Positions 31,656-32,991 of a DNA stretch of 32,991 nucleotides are shown one piece after another. Origin of the DNA: Flemingiibacterium sp045636265 (lineage in GTDB: Bacteria; Bacillota; Clostridia; Oscillospirales; CAG-272). The translations under genes and the position numbers were made by a program. The stretch is from positions 1-32,991 of the forward strand of contig JAZTXD010000186.1 in assembly GCA_045636265.1 (NCBI GenBank). Reading direction: 5' to 3'. The notes under the pieces were generated by a model. It did not search any database, was not told where the DNA came from, and saw only the letters and a program-made list of their open reading frames with translations. The number at the start of each line of letters is the position of its first letter. The stretch's first letter is position 1.

Positions 31656-32991
31656 ATGGCACTCAAAAACAGCTATCTTGCAAGTGTTTATGAGAACGTT
31701 TGCAAAAGAAATCCCGGTGAAACAGAGTTCCACCAGACAGTAGAAGAGGTTCTCGAATCCCTTGAACCTGTTGCAGAAAGACGTCCCGACCTTATTGAAG
31801 CCGGCGTATTCGAGCGCATGGTTGAGCCCGAGCGTCAGATTCAGTTCAGAGTAAGCTGGGTTGACGACAACGGCAAGGTTCAGGTTAACCGCGGCTATCG
31901 CGTACAGTTCAACTCCGCTATCGGTCCTTACAAGGGCGGCATCAGATTTGCTCCCAATGTAAATGCTTCTATCATGAAGTTCCTCGGCTTTGAGCAGACC
32001 TTCAAGAACTCCCTCACCAGCCTTCCTATGGGCGGTGCAAAGGGCGGCGCTGACTTCGATCCCAACGGCAAGTCCGACGGAGAAATCATGCGCTTCTGCC
32101 AGAGCTTTATGACAGAGCTCTCCAAGCACATCGGCGCTGATACCGACGTTCCCGCAGGTGACATCGGCGTTGGAGCACGCGAGATTGGCTACATGTTCGG
32201 TCAGTACAAGCGCCTTCGCAACGAATTCACCGGCGTTCTCACCGGTAAGGGATTTGCATACGGCGGCTCTCTCATCCGTCCCGAGGCTACAGGCTTTGGT
32301 GCTGTTTACTACACCGTTGAAATGCTTAAATCCTTTGGCGAGGACATTAAGGGCAAGACCTTTGCTGTTTCGGGCTTCGGTAACGTTGCTTGGGGTACCG
32401 TTCAGAAGGTTACAGAGCTTGGCGGTAAGGTTGTTACCATCTCCGGTCCCGACGGATACATATATGATGAAGACGGCGTAAACACCAAGGAAAAGATTGA
32501 CTTTATGCTTGAGATGCGCGCAAGCGGACGCGACAAGGTTAAGGATTATGCTGACAAGTTCGGTGTTCCCTACTTTGAGGGCAAGCGTCCCTGGGAGGTT
32601 AAGGCTGACGTTATTATGCCTTGCGCAACCCAGAACGAGGTTGGTATTGATGACGCTAAGAACATTGTTGCTAACGGCGTTAAGTACTACGTTGAGGTTT
32701 CCAACATGCCCACAACTGAGGAGGCTGTTGCTTACCTAAAGCAGAACGGCGTTGTAATCGCTCCTTCAAAGGCTGTTAACGCAGGCGGCGTTGCTGTTTC
32801 GGGTCTTGAAATGAGCCAGAACTCTATGCGCTACAGCTGGACAGCAGAAGAGGTTGACGAGAAGCTCAAGCAGATTATGAAGAACATCTACAAGAACTCC
32901 TTCGATGCTGCCAAGAAGTACGGCATGGAGGGTGACCTTGTTGCAGGCGCTAACATTGCAGGCTTTGAGAAGGTTGCAAACGCTATGATGG
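31656..32991 (+). CDS. gdhA: NADP-type glutamate dehydrogenase, 3' end cut by window edge
   Basis: An open frame from ATG 31656 runs to the window edge (445 codons, no stop). It encodes a hexameric-type glutamate dehydrogenase that makes glutamate from 2-oxoglutarate and ammonium. It carries the substrate-binding segment PYKGGIRFAPNVNAS, the catalytic-lysine region LPMGGAKGGADFDPNGKS, PAGDIGVGAREIGYMFGQYK, and the dinucleotide fold around FAVSGFGNVAWG. The last residues read ANIAGFEKVANAMM, which in the family lies about five residues before the natural end. GAGG lies about 9 bases before the ATG. Codon use is markedly biased (GCT, GTT, AAG, GGC), suggesting high expression. NADP preference is inferred from family length only. 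Confidence 0.95.
   Translation, partial: MALKNSYLASVYENVCKRNPGETEFHQTVEEVLESLEPVAERRPDLIEAGVFERMVEPERQIQFRVSWVDDNGKVQVNRGYRVQFNSAIGPYKGGIRFAPNVNASIMKFLGFEQTFKNSLTSLPMGGAKGGADFDPNGKSDGEIMRFCQSFMTELSKHIGADTDVPAGDIGVGAREIGYMFGQYKRLRNEFTGVLTGKGFAYGGSLIRPEATGFGAVYYTVEMLKSFGEDIKGKTFAVSGFGNVAWGTVQKVTELGGKVVTISGPDGYIYDEDGVNTKEKIDFMLEMRASGRDKVKDYADKFGVPYFEGKRPWEVKADVIMPCATQNEVGIDDAKNIVANGVKYYVEVSNMPTTEEAVAYLKQNGVVIAPSKAVNAGGVAVSGLEMSQNSMRYSWTAEEVDEKLKQIMKNIYKNSFDAAKKYGMEGDLVAGANIAGFEKVANAMM

Noticed and set aside
31614..32129. Minus-strand frame of 171 residues opposite gdhA
   Set aside because: Shadow created by the biased codon use of gdhA; no start signal and no recognisable protein features.

Overview
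The window reads as chromosomal DNA from an anaerobic, low-to-moderate GC Clostridia-type Firmicute, probably a gut Oscillospirales-like lineage. This is an inference from gene content: a clostridial-order glycogen operon that includes glgD, oxygen-sensitive class III ribonucleotide reductase, a T-box leader, a DUF512-der-plsY cluster, a SpoVB-type flippase, and consensus sigma-A promoters with AGGAGG-type ribosome sites. No rRNA, tRNA, CRISPR array or transposase was found.

Left accessory region (1-3630). Two 5'-truncated RHS C-terminal modules lie in tandem on the minus strand. They share a near-identical RHS core over about 420 bp with no indels, but end in unrelated AT-rich tails. Each is followed by a candidate immunity gene with a strong ribosome site; one of these runs off the left edge. 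Neither RHS fragment has a visible ribosome site, but each sits immediately behind a perfect sigma-A promoter (TTGACA-N17-TATAAT) whose predicted start coincides with the truncation point. This looks like a reservoir of polymorphic toxin tips in which the immunity genes can be transcribed. It is the most interesting locus in the window.

Housekeeping block A (3680-9134). acpP with promoter and terminator; a sodium:solute symporter under a complete T-box riboswitch; a divergent split threonine/serine exporter pair; a flavin reductase; a ROK glucokinase.

Block B (9193-14779). PAP2 phosphatase, YbaK-type deacylase, DUF512 protein, GTPase Der, acyltransferase PlsY and a small lipoprotein, all on the plus strand.

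Block C (14822-26849, minus strand). A NagA-like amidohydrolase with a changed metal ligand, a small flavodoxin-like protein, the glycogen operon in transcription order glgB-glgC-glgD-glgA-glgP (branching, ADP-glucose supply, regulatory subunit, synthase, phosphorylase), and recQ.

Block D (26850-32991). nrdD-nrdG behind a promoter overlapped by a tandem NrdR-box pair, a SpoVB-like flippase on the opposite strand, and gdhA, which is cut by the right edge only a few residues before its expected end.
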